Part shown: positions 37,061 to 49,569 of the stretch, piece after piece
Position numbering within the stretch: the stretch's first letter is position 1
How the letters are laid out: each line of letters starts with the position of its first letter
Assembly: GCA_903813345.2 (NCBI GenBank)
Contig: CAIIXF020000002.1
Coordinates: 10,288,650-10,352,649, forward strand
Source: Owenia fusiformis
Lineage: Eukaryota; Annelida; Polychaeta; Sabellida; Oweniidae
Direction of reading: 5' to 3'
Length of the DNA stretch: 64,000 nucleotides
The notes under the pieces: model-generated
The model's input: only the letters and a program-made list of their open reading frames with translations
Told to the model about the DNA's origin: nothing
The model's database searches: none
Position numbers and translations under genes: made by a program

Positions 37061-37749
37061 TATTCAAAACCTTTGCAAACACAATGATCAGTTTACTTAA
37101 TTACACTATATACACCGTGATATAATTGACATTGATACATACAATGTTATATGGAAAGGTATTTTTCAGTATCATTATCACAGGCTGTCATCAGCCATTT
37201 TGAACAATGGAGTATACAAGGTCGTTTTTACAAGTTTCAATGTTTCCATACAATTCATTACTAAACTGAAAAGCAGATTAAATGAACTAGCACAAACAAT
37301 GACAATGTAAATCGTGCTCATGCAAGAAATCCGTCTCACACCTTTCATGATCCAATATGATGTTACTGCAGAAGGCATGATTAATTAGCTAATATAGAGT
37401 ATCTTTCTCTTACATTTGACAACTAAGAACATGTTCCTCTTTAGCAGCTGAAGATAATTCACATGAGAGAATGCTGCATGCCAAATAGATGTTATATCAC
37501 GTTTGAATTTTGAAAAAATAGTTTCGATGATCTTTGCATTTCATTGACATTAGGTCATTTATATCAATGATGTATAATATAATTGGTATTGGTACCAATA
37601 CCAATGATGGATATTTTTGGTACTATCGAGATGTTGAATTAAACGCTGATGCGCTGTTATCCCAAGTCATTCCTAACTCACACTGCAGCTTCTGAAAACA
37701 ATATGCATGGATGATGCAAGGCCGGGTGAATCCGTAAGCGTCTTCTGCT

Positions 37750-38170
37750 GTTAACTCCCGCCCATTATGGAACCCATAATGAGACACCACGCCTGCATAA
37801 AGAGAAGCTTAGGGGTGGTCGCAATGATATGGTAAACTAATTGGGCAACCATGCTTCGCAACCATATCCATCTGGAGCAACTCTCGACCACTGTTACAAT
37901 CTGCATACTTGCTCGCTTCCGCTTAGTAGATGGCATTCCAAGGGACTTCAGCATCCAAGTCACTGTTTTTCCAACAAAACCCCTGAATCCTACTTCAATA
38001 GGGAATCCGTGGGCTTTCCCGCCCTTCTGTCTTGCTTCTGAGATAATGTCATCATATTTTGTTTGTTTCAACTCATGGGATACCTCAATTCTATCCTCCC
38101 ATGGAACATTCAGCTCGACCAAGATAACACACCTTTTGTCATTTGATCTAATGACAATGTCTGGTTGTTC
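37750..38170 (-). pseudogene. Retrotransposon ORF fragment (non-LTR RT-associated C-terminus)
   Basis: On the minus strand a fragment reads PDIVIRSNDKRCVILVELNV, then PWEDRIEVSHELKQTKYDD, PIEVGFRGFVGKTVTWML and SRWIWLRS. This pattern of a VEL-PWEDR-E-HE-K--KY block followed by a (V/I)EVG-RGF block is familiar from the C-terminal part of retroelement reverse-transcriptase ORFs in animal genomes. There is no upstream reverse-transcriptase domain here, so it is a truncated copy. The exact clade is not assigned. Confidence 0.65.
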
Positions 38171-39241
38171 TATCGAGAATTATATTGGTTGTTGTGTACG
38201 ATACTTGTATATCAGAAATGTATTGTGCCATTTTAACTTTTGTGGAGTTGTAACTTCCCCATTGTTGGAAATATATCATATGATTTATCAGTTATCTGTA
38301 GAGATCCTGTTTGGATGTTATGCATCAATTGTATTTTCAAGGGTCTCTACATTGTGTTCAACTGTTTCTATTGAGCTTTTTATAACGTTTGACCTTCTGA
38401 ATTGAGTACAGAAACTGCATACTGTTTTCTGTGTGATACGCCCCACTGTCTGAACTAATGACTGACAAGTCTATTTTGATGGGGAGATGATTGTGAGTGG
38501 TGATTATTGGTTCCAGACAGTACTAGTTCAATAAAGTCAATCAAACCAGAAAAAGTACAATTATCGTAACACTAGATTGGCTGGCTCCAACCTGGCACAA
38601 TGACAAGTTGACCACAACTATTTATGTGGTGATCAACACTGATTGTATTGTTTCAACTAGTTAAGGGATGGATAATATTATTGTAATGTATGCAAGCTCT
38701 TTTTAATAAGAAACTATCTGAATCTATACATGTGAGAATATATTGTCAGACGCCCTAACAAAAATCAGAACTATTCTTGACACGCATATGCAAACAATAA
38801 ACAGATTATATTTCAGTTGATTCACGATATTAGAATTATCCCTAACTTGGCCCTCGAACAGATCCATTTGGAACAATCTTAATATCCTGAACTCCTGATG
38901 GGATAAATTATCCTTATTTGTTCAAGATAATATTTTGTTTATATAGTCCATTTGTCACCCCTATACATCCTATGGTGAACCTAGAAATTATTAAAAGTAC
39001 AAAGTATTATGGTCAATTCATGATAATAAGGTTTTTTTTGAAGTGATTTAACTGGGTTGGACAAAAAGTTAGTTTGGGGAAAAAATAATATAGGCTAATT
39101 AAGGAGGCCATTATTGAAACATTGATTTTTTTCAATATCTTGAAAAGTAACAATGGTAGCAGCATAATTATTTTGTCTAAACCTATGTTTTCAGGGTTAA
39201 TGAATAAGATAATGTTAAAATGTTAAAAGAACAGCTAATTA

Positions 39242-40303
39242 CAGGGTGGGCCAAAAAATTTTGCAACTCTTTTAAAAGGCTAGAAAAGTATCAAAACATA
39301 AGGGTATTGCCATAAAAAGTTATTTACAGAAACTTAAGGATAGGCATATTTTACCATTTAAATACTAAAGCTAAACTGGACTTCAATTTTTTTATCAGAT
39401 CTTTGAATATCAATGGTCCATTGTTCATGTGTCCGAGATTTACCATTTTTCTTAGAAAATGTTTCATTTGTGTGATCAACAATAACACATTCATTATGTT
39501 CACTAAATCTGTTACAATCTTGGATAACTGTTCAACCAATGTCTAGTACAGTTTATATCAGTATCTAGTCATTATGATATTATGTATCTATTGATTATTT
39601 ATTAAACAAATTTTATGCATCCACCTTTCACCTTCTCTACAGTGCGCAAGGAGACATGGGCGCAACTGGTCAATGGCGCGATCCAGCGATTCTTGTGGTA
39701 GTTCTCTCCACTTCTCCTGCAGAACTTTTTTTAGTTTAACAATAGTTTGTGTGGGGGATTACCATTAACTGCAATAAGCTGCTCCAGGTGCCCCCAATGG
39801 TGATAGTCACAGGAGTTGGCATCTGGGGTATTTGGCAGCCATTCATCAGGACTAATGAATCAAGGCTTATTCTCCTCCAAATATTCCAAAGTGACTTTTG
39901 CCCGATGGCTGGGAGCGATAGGGAAGGTAATAAATACAATATAACATAATACCATAGTGACTAGATACTGATATAAACTAGACATTGAGGTAGACATGGT
40001 TTAAACAGTTATCCAAGATTGTAGCAGATTTAGTGAACATTATGAATGTGTCATTGTTGATCACATAAAATCATAGAAAGTCACATTTTCTAGGAAAAAT
40101 GATAAATCTCGGACACATCACAATTAACCATTGATATTCAAAGATCTGACAAAAAAATTTGAAGCCAGTTTTAGCTTTAGCATTTGACTGGTAAAATATG
40201 CCTATCCTTAAGTTTCTGTAGATAATTTTTTATGGCAATACCCTTATGTTTTGATACTTTTCTAGCCTTTTAAAAAAGTTGCAAAATTTTTTGGCCCACC
40301 CTG
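39242..40303 (-). mobile_element. Mariner-like element, ~360-bp terminal inverted repeats
   Basis: Both ends read CAGGGTGGGCCAAAAAATTT, flanked by TA on each side (39240-39241 and 40304-40305), the target duplication of the Tc1/mariner superfamily. The inverted match extends about 360 bp inward on each side with few differences, leaving a core of about 330 bp that carries a broken transposase. It is inserted in the left arm of the tandem-repeat fold-back element. Confidence 0.9.
39605..39925 (-). pseudogene. Broken Tc1/mariner-type transposase C-terminus
   Basis: Minus-strand translation gives DEWLPNTPDANSCDYHHWGH followed by LEQ, matching the last catalytic-acid block of IS630/Tc1/mariner transposases (PDxNPxDYxxWxxLE pattern). 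After a stop and a frame change it continues VLQEKWRELPQESLDRAIDQ and LRPCLLAHCREGE, the usual C-terminal helix region. There is also a stop upstream (KP-stop). The first two catalytic acids are absent. Non-functional remnant. Confidence 0.8.
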
Positions 40304-42057
40304 TAGATATTGTGCATATATGCAAATAAGCACGTTTTATGATTGAAATACCGCATTTATTAAAGATATTTTGTATATCAAGATTACAAAACAATGAATA
40401 TAACTTACTAATCAAGGGTTTCCTTAGTGATTAATTTGGGGAAAATTAAATAAATAACCTTTAGGGAAAATCATATATGCAAATTAAGGTGGCCATTATT
40501 GAAGCATTGAATTTTTGACATTCTTTTAAAAGTAATAATGATAGCACCACAATTACTGTGTCCTTACCCATGTTTTCAGGGTCAATGAGTAAGATAATGT
40601 AACAAGATACATGAATAACTCATTATATATTAATGTGAATATGCAAATTAGCATATTTTATAATCGAAATATCACATTTATTCAGAATATTTCGTTTATC
40701 AGGTTTACAGTGCAATTGAAAGTACTCACTAATTGAGGGTTTCCCTTCGTGATTTAAGTTGGTTGCCAAAAAATAACTTTTTATAGTATAATAGTATTAT
40801 AATTATATACAATAGTTTAGACAAAACTATTGTAATTGTAATTTTACTTTATCCGTAGTCTTGAATATTTCTGAGATAATTCAACGATGGCTGCCCTAAT
40901 TTGCATAATCACAATGATTGTTGATTTAATCCTTTTTATTATCATTTTATCTTATTCTTTGACCCAGAAAACCTGGGTTTAGAACCAGTTTTGTTATGCT
41001 ACTTTCCTAAGTCTCAGACATTTTGAAGATAATCAATAATTTGATAATGGCCACGCCAGGCCACCTTAATTTGCATAATCATAATCATTATTGTTGTTTA
41101 AGTTATTTTATTATCTATCTTATTATTTGACCCTAAAAACTGGGTTTAGAGTTTAGACACCCGCATTGTGAGTTTTGTGTGCTTAGTTTTCGAAATATTA
41201 GGGACAATCAATAATTCGATAATGGCCGCCCTAATTTGCATAATCATAATCAATAATCTTTTTCTGATTAGGCCCAATTTATTGTATTCTTTGACCCTGA
41301 AAACCTAGGTTTAAGGACCAATATTGTGATACTACTATACTTCGTCTTCGAAATATTGAAGGTAATCACTTTTTCAATAATGGCTGCCTTTAATTTGCAA
41401 AATAATAAAATAATTGTTCTAATCTTGATTATTGTAATTTCATCTTATTCCCTGACCCTGAAAACCTGGGGTTAGATACCAATGTTGTGATGTTTCTGTA
41501 CTTAGATTTCAGAATATTGAAGAAAATCCTGTTTTAGATAATGGCCACCTTCATTTGCATATATAATTTTTTCCCCAAAGTTGCCTTTTGTCCAACCCAG
41601 CTAAATCACTTCATAAAACCCTTATGATAGTGAATACACAATAAAACATCGTACTTTTACATATTTCTACGTTCAGAAAATGACAAACGGACTAATATGA
41701 GAATTTGGCTAAAATTCAACTCGACAAAAATATTCTTAATTAATCTAAATGATCAGCTATTTCGTATAAATGTCATTTACTCAAAGTAACCACCATACCT
41801 AAATTAGGTAAATCTCATCATCAGTTATTCAGTCGTCATCGGGTAGTTGCATGATTGTTTGATGGATTCAAAATTCATGTTTATCTGTAGATATGTTGTC
41901 CCTAGATTTCTTTTTATTATTCTTTTGCATTATAAGGTACCTAGAATTAAATAAAGCAATGTCAATGATGCAATGATATCATATGAAAGCCATCCCAACA
42001 CACTCATGTTTTTAATGAAGGTTGAACTATTGACCCAACCCCAATGAAAACCTTTTA

Positions 42058-42160
42058 GATTAACCTTCTATTTTATGGGCAGCTCATTTAAATATAAATA
42101 TTACCTGCCACTATTCCATTCATATTTAAATGAGTTGGTCATAAAATAACAAGTTAATCC
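42058..42160. repeat. Hairpin, ~40-bp arms
   Basis: GATTAACCTTCTATTTTATG is inverted at the right as CATAAAATAACAAGTTAATC, with CTCATTTAAATAT/ATATTTAAATGAG inside. The adjacent AATCCGGTAGCCG and TAGTTGCATTCGCGAAT also occur at 29470-29500, so a dispersed family is involved. Confidence 0.75.
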
Positions 42161-42264
42161 GGTAGCCGACAGGCGTTAGTTGCATTCGCGAATACAAGCT
42201 CAATGTAGAAAAATATAATCTTTTCTATCATAGTTATAGTTGGTCTAACTACAGAAAATCAAAC

Positions 42265-45153
42265 TTACGATATTGGTGCAATGGTTGCTAGCATGAGTCC
42301 TGTCATAACATAGAAGACCACATTAGGTGCTGACTCTACTGTAGCACTGTAGATGCCATAGTATAGCACAGTACAGGTTAGCACACTAAATGGTTCAAAT
42401 ACTTGGAGCATTATAAAAATGGTTGCTGAAAACATAATATTGTAAGCTGGGTTAATGAGTACATGCTTTCCAATGTTTTTATTAAATGTTTAACAGGAAT
42501 TTTGAAAATATTGGCATCTCAAAAAACATTGACATCACATTTTAAATATTTTTTTAATATTTTAACAAATTAACAATTTTAACGCACTGCAGTTTTGAAT
42601 TTTGGCACCATGAGAGGCCTGTTTTTTTTTGTTATTGCTATAATCAGAGTGTACCTGGCCAATGCAATTAGAGTAGCTTTTTAAAGTTTTGTAACAACCC
42701 TGAATACTTACATGCGTCACTCTGAGGCATTGCTGACATCACTTGGCCTTGTACAATTGGTCCAACCACATTGGAGAAAAAGCCAGATGTTGGAACTGCA
42801 AAACAAAACACATACTATCATCATGATCAAATGGACTTGATTGATAGAATGGTGGCAGCGGTGAACTGTCTATATATTCTTTTTGAATAGAACAATGCTA
42901 CTGCCAGAACTTCTAAAACTTGCCAAAAAGTCTAAAAATAATATCAGTTGACCCCTTTTGTAGTCTCTTCTTAAGATTCTATGTACTCATATATTCATCC
43001 TACTTTACCTTGTGAATTTAAAGTGTCAGTATGCTAGAAGCATAAATTATCAAAATGTCATTATCAGAAACTTTAAAGAACGGCCAAGCTATTGATTTCA
43101 GATATGATCTCACCAAGAACTAGCATGATTGGCCCCACCATTGCACAGAATTGGTCGAATAGCCGATAGATGTCATTCATTGATTAAACATGACGTCATA
43201 TTTGAGATCTTAAGATAAATCTGACGTCATGACGTCAGTGCCATAGAAACTGAGATTGTCTTATTTTATTTTGACGTCATTCCAATGTAATGAACCAGTT
43301 ATATCACCAAAAGTTATCATATTTTGTTTGAAATTGGCCGAAAAGTTAAAGGTATGAGGATTCTAATCTCAACGGAATCAAACAGATCTACCTTCAAAGT
43401 TACAGAAACCTGAGATGACTAAGATACCATATGATTTTAAGTACCTCTACCAGACCGTTGAATATCCTCATTTCACCATTTTGACGCCATTTCTAATGGA
43501 TTTCAATGGAGTCATGCATGAATTCCTCATGATTTTTTCAAAACAAATTGGCCGAAAAGTGTGCATGTGTACATTGCTTAAAACATGTTAAACCAGTAAA
43601 GGTTGATGTCTAGTTATAGAAACCTGAGATGACTAAGGTGGCAAATCAATATTCGAAAAATGTCTCTATTATAAATCCCATAGGCTTTGGAAAACCGGAA
43701 GTAATGGTTCTGCGCATGCGCAGTGAAATATTGGACAAATTTTGTGCAATGCATAGGAGTAAGTGACGGTAAATGTGGCAGCGGCACCAGTGATGACACC
43801 TATAATGACCATTGTATCATCCACCTGAAATAAAATTTAATTGGTGTTCTCATATATTGGTAACATTCACTAATTTGGTAACTTGGTTATCTTGCTAAGC
43901 TCTTATGGAGAGAAGTAGAGAGGGGATCTAGAGTCTTATTCCAAAACAAGCAATTTATTAATTTTCAAAAATTCATATGAAATTATTGTCAGGTTTAATT
44001 AATTCTGGCCAAACCATCTCAATGAAAAAATGACCCCAAAAATCCAGCTATTAATTCACGGTTACACAAACTAGACATGGAATGTAAATTAATAGCTTAA
44101 TACCTTTGATTTGATACATCGCTGTATGATGGTGGCGACGAGTGGGCCAAGCACGAACATTATGACTATAGCAATGCTAAAGAACATTCCCACTAAGATG
44201 GGGAGGGCACATACTGGGGAGTTCATCAGATACAGAATGATCAGGTCCCCCTTAATGACCAATGGCCCTCCATATAGAAACAACAGTAGGATCCATATCA
44301 GTGGTTTCCATCCTTTTCCAATGTGTTGGACATTTTTGAAAGCTTGTTGCGCCTTTCTGAATATATTGCAAGAGAAGAGTTTGGTTTTGTTTGATGGAAG
44401 GATGATTTCTGGGATAAGGAATATTGCGTATAAGATCGCAACTGTTTGAATGGTTATAATTCCTATGAAGGCATAGAGGAATCCATGGAAATTGACAACC
44501 CATTGGAATCCAAATATGGCCCCAGCACTGGCGAGTCCTGTCATCATCTCTAAGATAAAAAGACGCTTTTGGCGGGTTGAGTCTGACAAGGTGTCGATTA
44601 AATACCCTGCACATGCCCCTATCACATTCTGAGTTGATCCCAAGGCGCCCTCTATTGCATGCCCAACCAATAACACATAAAGCGGCAAGTGAAAGTACAC
44701 ACACATGAGATAGGCAAGTGTCTTAAAAATGCAGCCCAACTCTGCAGGAACCATGCATTGTTTGCGTCCCCTGACGTCAGAATATCCACCAATCAGAGGA
44801 ATGGAAATCATCCCGGGAACTGCCAGGGCTAAAGTAAGATAAATCATCCAATAGGAAGATTGGATTTGTGCCGCCATTTGTCCATTGTAGAAATGATCAC
44901 TGGAATTAACACATTCATATTGTGTGGAAATATTTCCATAAAGCGCCATCTGCTGGTCCTGATTAAAGCGAGCATATATGAATTGTGGGATGAGGATAGC
45001 GAATGAGCCATATGCGACAAGATGAAGAAACAACAGTGGCTCAACAATGAATGCTCGCAGCGAAGATATGTCACGTAAATGTGAGACATCACGTAGTTGA
45101 GACATGTCAGATAAATCTGGTGTCGACATCTTCAAATTTGTATAACACATCAA
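42265..45153 (-). CDS. SLC46/PCFT-like major facilitator transporter
   Basis: Four minus-strand exons: 44104-45153, 43737-43824, 42712-42795, 42265-42425, giving 460 aa, close to the ~460 of human SLC46A1. Exon 1 supplies the N-terminal half: a VEPLLFL start to TM1, then the MFS motif GGYSDVRGRK at 122-131, and further hydrophobic segments up to CIKSK. The later exons encode VVGPIVQGQVMSAMPQSDA and two final helices ending LMLATIAPIS. SLC46 proteins are proton-coupled folate or small-solute transporters; the substrate here cannot be told. The exon 2 donor (GTCCAA) is weak and a small exon may be missing. The final TCG TAA can be read as a stop or as a GT donor, so a further exon is possible. 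A candidate polyA signal (TTTATT on + strand) is at 41913. Confidence 0.75.
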
Positions 45154-45295
45154 TCTTAATGCTCCAGTTTTTGTTCACTTGGAACAGTGCAAAATATGTT
45201 CTCGAATTCCCTCCTGTTTTCATGTTTAAGTATCAGCTATCACCCTTAGGTTTTGTTATCAGATATATGTATAATAAATATAGCACACATACAAT

Positions 45296-45785
45296 GAAAC
45301 TTGTGTAAGTGGAACACAATTGGTTTCCCTATAATCATTTTCCACTTGGGTGGTGTTCCACTTACACAGATTCATGGGTAACAAATATTATGTTCTGCTT
45401 ATGGAGGTGTTCTACTTTAAGAGGTACATTTTACTTATGTAAATGGGTTCCACTTATAGAGGTGTTCCACTTACCCAGATTCACGGGTAACAAATATTAT
45501 GTTCCACTTATGGGGGTGTTCTGCTTTAAGGGGTACAATTTAGAGGTCCCTTTTAAGAGGTACATGGGTTCCACTTATAGAAGTGTTCCACTTATGGAGG
45601 TTTATTTTAAGCTTAAAAAGATAACAAAACTTCCACTTAAAGATGTGTTCCACTTACAAAGGTTTATTCTGAGTTAATAGATAAACAAACATGAAGTGTT
45701 CCACCAACTGAGATTTATTTGAGGTAACAAAACTAACACTTTAGTGTTCAACTCATGGAAATGTTCCAATTAACAAGTTTTACTG
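45296..45785. repeat. Degenerate GTTCCACTTA repeat block
   Basis: About a dozen diverged copies of GGTGTTCCACTTATAGAGG-like sequence, beginning near GTAAGTGGAACAC (about 45304) and ending near AACAAGTTTTACTG. This is the same family as 19488-20315. It lies immediately upstream of the transporter gene. Confidence 0.7.
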
Positions 45786-46940
45786 AACATTTACAAATGA
45801 TGAATGATCAAATGCCTCCTTTTTAACTTTGAGGTATATATGTCAGTATTCTGTTTTATGATTCTTCTCATCCGTCATAATCCACAATCATAAATCTGTA
45901 TTTTTTGGAATAAAATTGTTTGAATTAAATACTATAGTAAATGTTTGCATTAGAAGTTTGCTAAAGCTGTTTTAGTAGAAGTCTTAATATTTTCTGATCT
46001 GTCTAAGAAGGGGGGGGGGGGCATGGTACATCAAAGGCAATACACGCTATTGTTTCATTGTTTTAATCATTCATAAAACAACACTCGACCTCTCAATTTA
46101 TCAATCTCTTTATCTACTTAAAACAAGATCTTGATAACAAAAATGTCAAAGTTGTTGCCATTGACCTAGATTTCAGGATGGGAAATATATACACCACAAA
46201 CAAAAACAAACATACAAAAATATTATTTTCAATACAAAATGTATATTTTATTATCAAGGATTGAAAATACACATTAAAATGTACAAATCATTACTTAAAC
46301 AGGATATCAATACAACCTTCCATGATTGGTTTAGACTTTGGATATCCTTAATTATTCACACAGTACATGTATCTTACATTTTCGTTTCTCTTAAATATAT
46401 TTAATGCATTCTCTCTGATTGTCCCAGGTGCATATACACCTCAATATCATGCCTATAATCATTCCCAATAATATTTAATATAAAACGATCATTAACATTA
46501 ATTGCCTGAGTGATAAACTCAGTATGATATCTAATTTTATAATAGAACGAATGAGAACTGCTTTGTCTTTTCCTTTAATTTTACATATTGTGATTAAGAA
46601 TTGACAAATTGTAACTCATAATTTCAACATAGGTGACACAAATTTACATTCTAACCTAACCTTTCGCATTTTTATTGAACCATATTTTACCCAGTAAAAC
46701 TTAAGGTAGGCAATTTAGAATGAATATTCTGTTTATATTCATACAGATATCATCTTAAACATCCCTTTCTGCCCACCTTAAAAGTAAACCTGTATCAACT
46801 ACATCAAAATAACACCATCTTTCAATATTGGTATATGATATATACAAAGGTCTGACCAAGTCGCATGGCTACATACTACAAAACTATTTTTCCTGAGACA
46901 CACAAGACAACTTTCAATGTAAGCTCACACTACATGGTCA

Positions 46941-47041
46941 GACCTGTGTTTCGAATAACAGAACTGTGTTTCTTATGACAGAACTGTGTTTTTAATTACA
47001 GACCTGTGTTTCTTATGACAGACCTGTGTTTTTAATTACAG
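46941..47041. repeat. ~19-38-bp tandem repeat (GAC/AGAACTGTGTTT)
   Basis: Consecutive copies of ACAGACCTGTGTTTCTTATG and ACAGAACTGTGTTTTTAATT alternate, each beginning with ACAGA(A/C)CTGTGTTT. Confidence 0.8.
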
Positions 47042-47149
47042 AACATCACTAATAACATCAATACAGTAAGATGTGTGATTCTGTAAGTTACATTTCCATT
47101 TTGACTTTTTTCATTGACTATTGTTTACATTTGAATAGCATTATTTGAG

Positions 47150-47560
47150 ACTAAGAACATCATAGTCCACTACACAGTCCCATAAAATGCCTGATTGGGA
47201 TAGTGCCTCAATCATTTACAAGGCTATGTTTCTTGGGACTCTGCACTGGACTGTATGACTTAACATTGCAGTCCACTGCACAGCCCCATTGAATGGTTCT
47301 AATTGAACCACGACTTCATTCATTTACAAGAAAATGTTTCTCACAACTCTGCAGTAGTCTACTTTATATTACAGTCCAAAATGAACCATGCACAATAGAA
47401 ATAAAGTAAATTCTAGCATTATACAATTCCAGATGCAGTCTACCACACAGACCCAAAAATGCCTTTCCATTCATTGTGCATTTGTAGAGGTCAACAACTT
47501 ATTCAAATGGGCATTTTCTTGGAGCTTTGTGCTGTACTGTATCAATGTTTTCAACTGATG
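47150..47560. repeat. Degenerate ~120-bp tandem repeat, three to four units
   Basis: Units share a CAGTCCACTRCACAG-like start, ATTCATTTACAAG in the middle and a TTTCTTGGGACTCTGCACTG-like end, starting near 47163, 47269 and 47435. Diverged, non-coding. Confidence 0.55.
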
Positions 47561-48629
47561 CACTCTTATTCGTAACTGCTATGTACAAGCAAAGCTAGGA
47601 TACATCACTAAAATATTTCATTTTCTTATCATATTATGTAAGAAACTAAAGCAAGCCACATTTTTCAAGTTTCTCACTCTTTTTTCTCTTACTGTACATT
47701 TTACTTTGTATTCTTGTAACTCACTTATTTAAAGTTGTTGAGAAATGTTTCATAACATAATGTGTAATACATGTACATATACATACAACATAATATGTAT
47801 TGACTATATATTGAATGTGCTGATAGACAAACCGCTTTATGACTACAACCTAATACAATCTCATTTTTACATGATTTTCAGTTTTCTATCGAGACCCTTT
47901 TAAGGCATATATAGGCCAAGCTAAATGTATAAAGTGTTTAACATTCAATAACTAGGTTGAGGAGTATTAATCTTTTTTGACCTCATCTCCTTTTTGCTAA
48001 AAATCTTCACATTAAATTGTGTTAATTTAAAAATATAAACATTTTCCATTAAAACAGATAAAATTTAACTAAAATCATTGTGACGATCTAAGAATTGCTG
48101 CATATGCTCAGAGACTGTTAAACACTTTATTAATTTACTGTGGCCTTATAGTATATGTACACTACTGAAACATATGCTTCTGTTTCTTCGGTAACCAGGG
48201 TGATCAAAAATAGAAATGGCTGTTTATTTCATATTCATTATAACAACCAAGACTACAGTGGAAAAGTTTGTTTCTTTCCAAAAAGCTGTAAATTGATTGG
48301 TTTATCCTCTACTTCTTGGTCACCCCTCGTACACTACTAAAACAACTTCTCTCGATCTTTCAGCAGTTAAACAAAAAACTTATAAAATCTACTATTATCA
48401 AGTCCATACCATTTCAAGCTGTTCGTTAATTGTTTGCTTGAACACACTAAAAGACAATAACATTTTTTCCTACTTTCACTTAAATAATATTTTCTTTTAC
48501 ATATACAAATTTATCTACAATAATATACATTATATACAATGTCTTTTAGGTGTACCTATTCACCATGTTCCATACACAAAGACAATGTAACATAGAATAT
48601 TGCCAATTGTACACCATGTAGTACAATAT

Positions 48630-48718
48630 GGTCCATAGTACTTTGAAATGGGATAGTATGGTCCATAGTACTTTAATATGAGATAATATGGTCCATAGTA
48701 CTTTAATATGGCTCAATA
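48630..48718. repeat. Three-copy 30-bp tandem repeat
   Basis: Three copies of a unit containing TATGGTCCATAGTACTTTAA are in a row. Low-complexity minisatellite. Confidence 0.85.
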
Positions 48719-49034
48719 TCATATGTTCCAAAATCACCTGTGCAGGTTCAATACTAGCATAACAAATCTTATATAGCACCAATTATATTCCAATCAATAC
48801 ATCTTGTTTCAATATAACATCCATTTAAATTGGTGCCTGCTATTTAGTGCCAACTATTTAGTGCCCACTATAAAGCACCTTTTCAAAGAGATCCTGGCAA
48901 AGTTAACAAATCCATCAATTATATTCACAAACATTTAATGTCAAATACGCCTTCCCCAAACTTTGCAAAGTTGATTTAATGTTAGACATTAATAAACAGG
49001 GACAGTGTAAACATATAAATAAATAATTAGCAAT

Positions 49035-49496
49035 TAGGGGTGAGACGACAACCCGATGAGTCGAGGACTCGCGGGTTTGGGGCTTCGAGTCGAGTCGAAT
49101 CGAGTCGAAGTTGATGAATCGAATCATTTTCGAGTTGAGAAAAAAATTCGAAAAAATAAAAAAATTCAGAAAAATACTGTCAATATGCATGTTTTTACTC
49201 GATATTGTGTTGAATATATAAGTTTCAATGACTTGGATATGCATGTATTAAATTATTATATTGTATGTACACATAAATGAAAGAATATATGTAATAAAAT
49301 CAGAATAAACTTACGACGAATTGTGTTTGTTTATATTTCCGGCTTTCCACCATTGACGCATTAAAAATACGAACGGTCAAAAGCGATGTTGTTCGCACTT
49401 CGCGCGACTCGAAACGGATTCGAAACTCGAATCGTCATTTTCTGACTCGAATCGGATTCGACTCGAATCAGATTTTTTCGACTCGTCTCACCCCTA
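49035..49496. mobile_element. hAT-type MITE with perfect 8-bp target duplication
   Basis: The left end TAGGGGTGAGACGA and right end TCGTCTCACCCCTA are exact inverses. The element is flanked on both sides by TTAGCAAT (49027-49034 and 49497-49504). TAGGGGTG termini with an 8-bp duplication are diagnostic of hAT transposons. The interior carries many TCGAGTCGAATCG-type subterminal repeats on both sides and no transposase. Confidence 0.95.
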
Positions 49497-49569
49497 TTAG
49501 CAATACATGGCACTTAGTTTTCTTTCAAATGTCCTAGTAGCATCAACAAGTTAACATTACATTTCTTGT

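Larger units (their letters stand above)
39018..41635. mobile_element. Fold-back element built from tandem ~155-bp repeats
   Basis: The left end (about 39018-39075: ATAATAAGG, GAAGTGATTTAACTGGGTTG, GGACAAAAA) is the inverse of the right end (about 41570-41635: TTTTGTCCAACCCAGCTAAA, TCACTTCATAAAACC). The arms are tandem copies of a unit with GGCCATTATTGAA and GACCCTGAAAACCT motifs (CCTAATTTGCATAATCATAA in the right arm), in opposite orientation on the two sides. Right-arm copies lie at about 40830-41570; left-arm copies at about 39090-39235 and 40440-40760. The left arm is interrupted by the mariner-like element at 39242-40303. Confidence 0.75.

Noticed and set aside
37841-38405. Plus-strand open frames including a 184-codon frame
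   Set aside because: They overlap the recognisable minus-strand retroelement fragment and resemble no family.
44111-44704. Other-frame open frames on both strands within the transporter exon
   Set aside because: Shadows of the SLC46-like exon, which carries the MFS signature GGYSDVRGRK.
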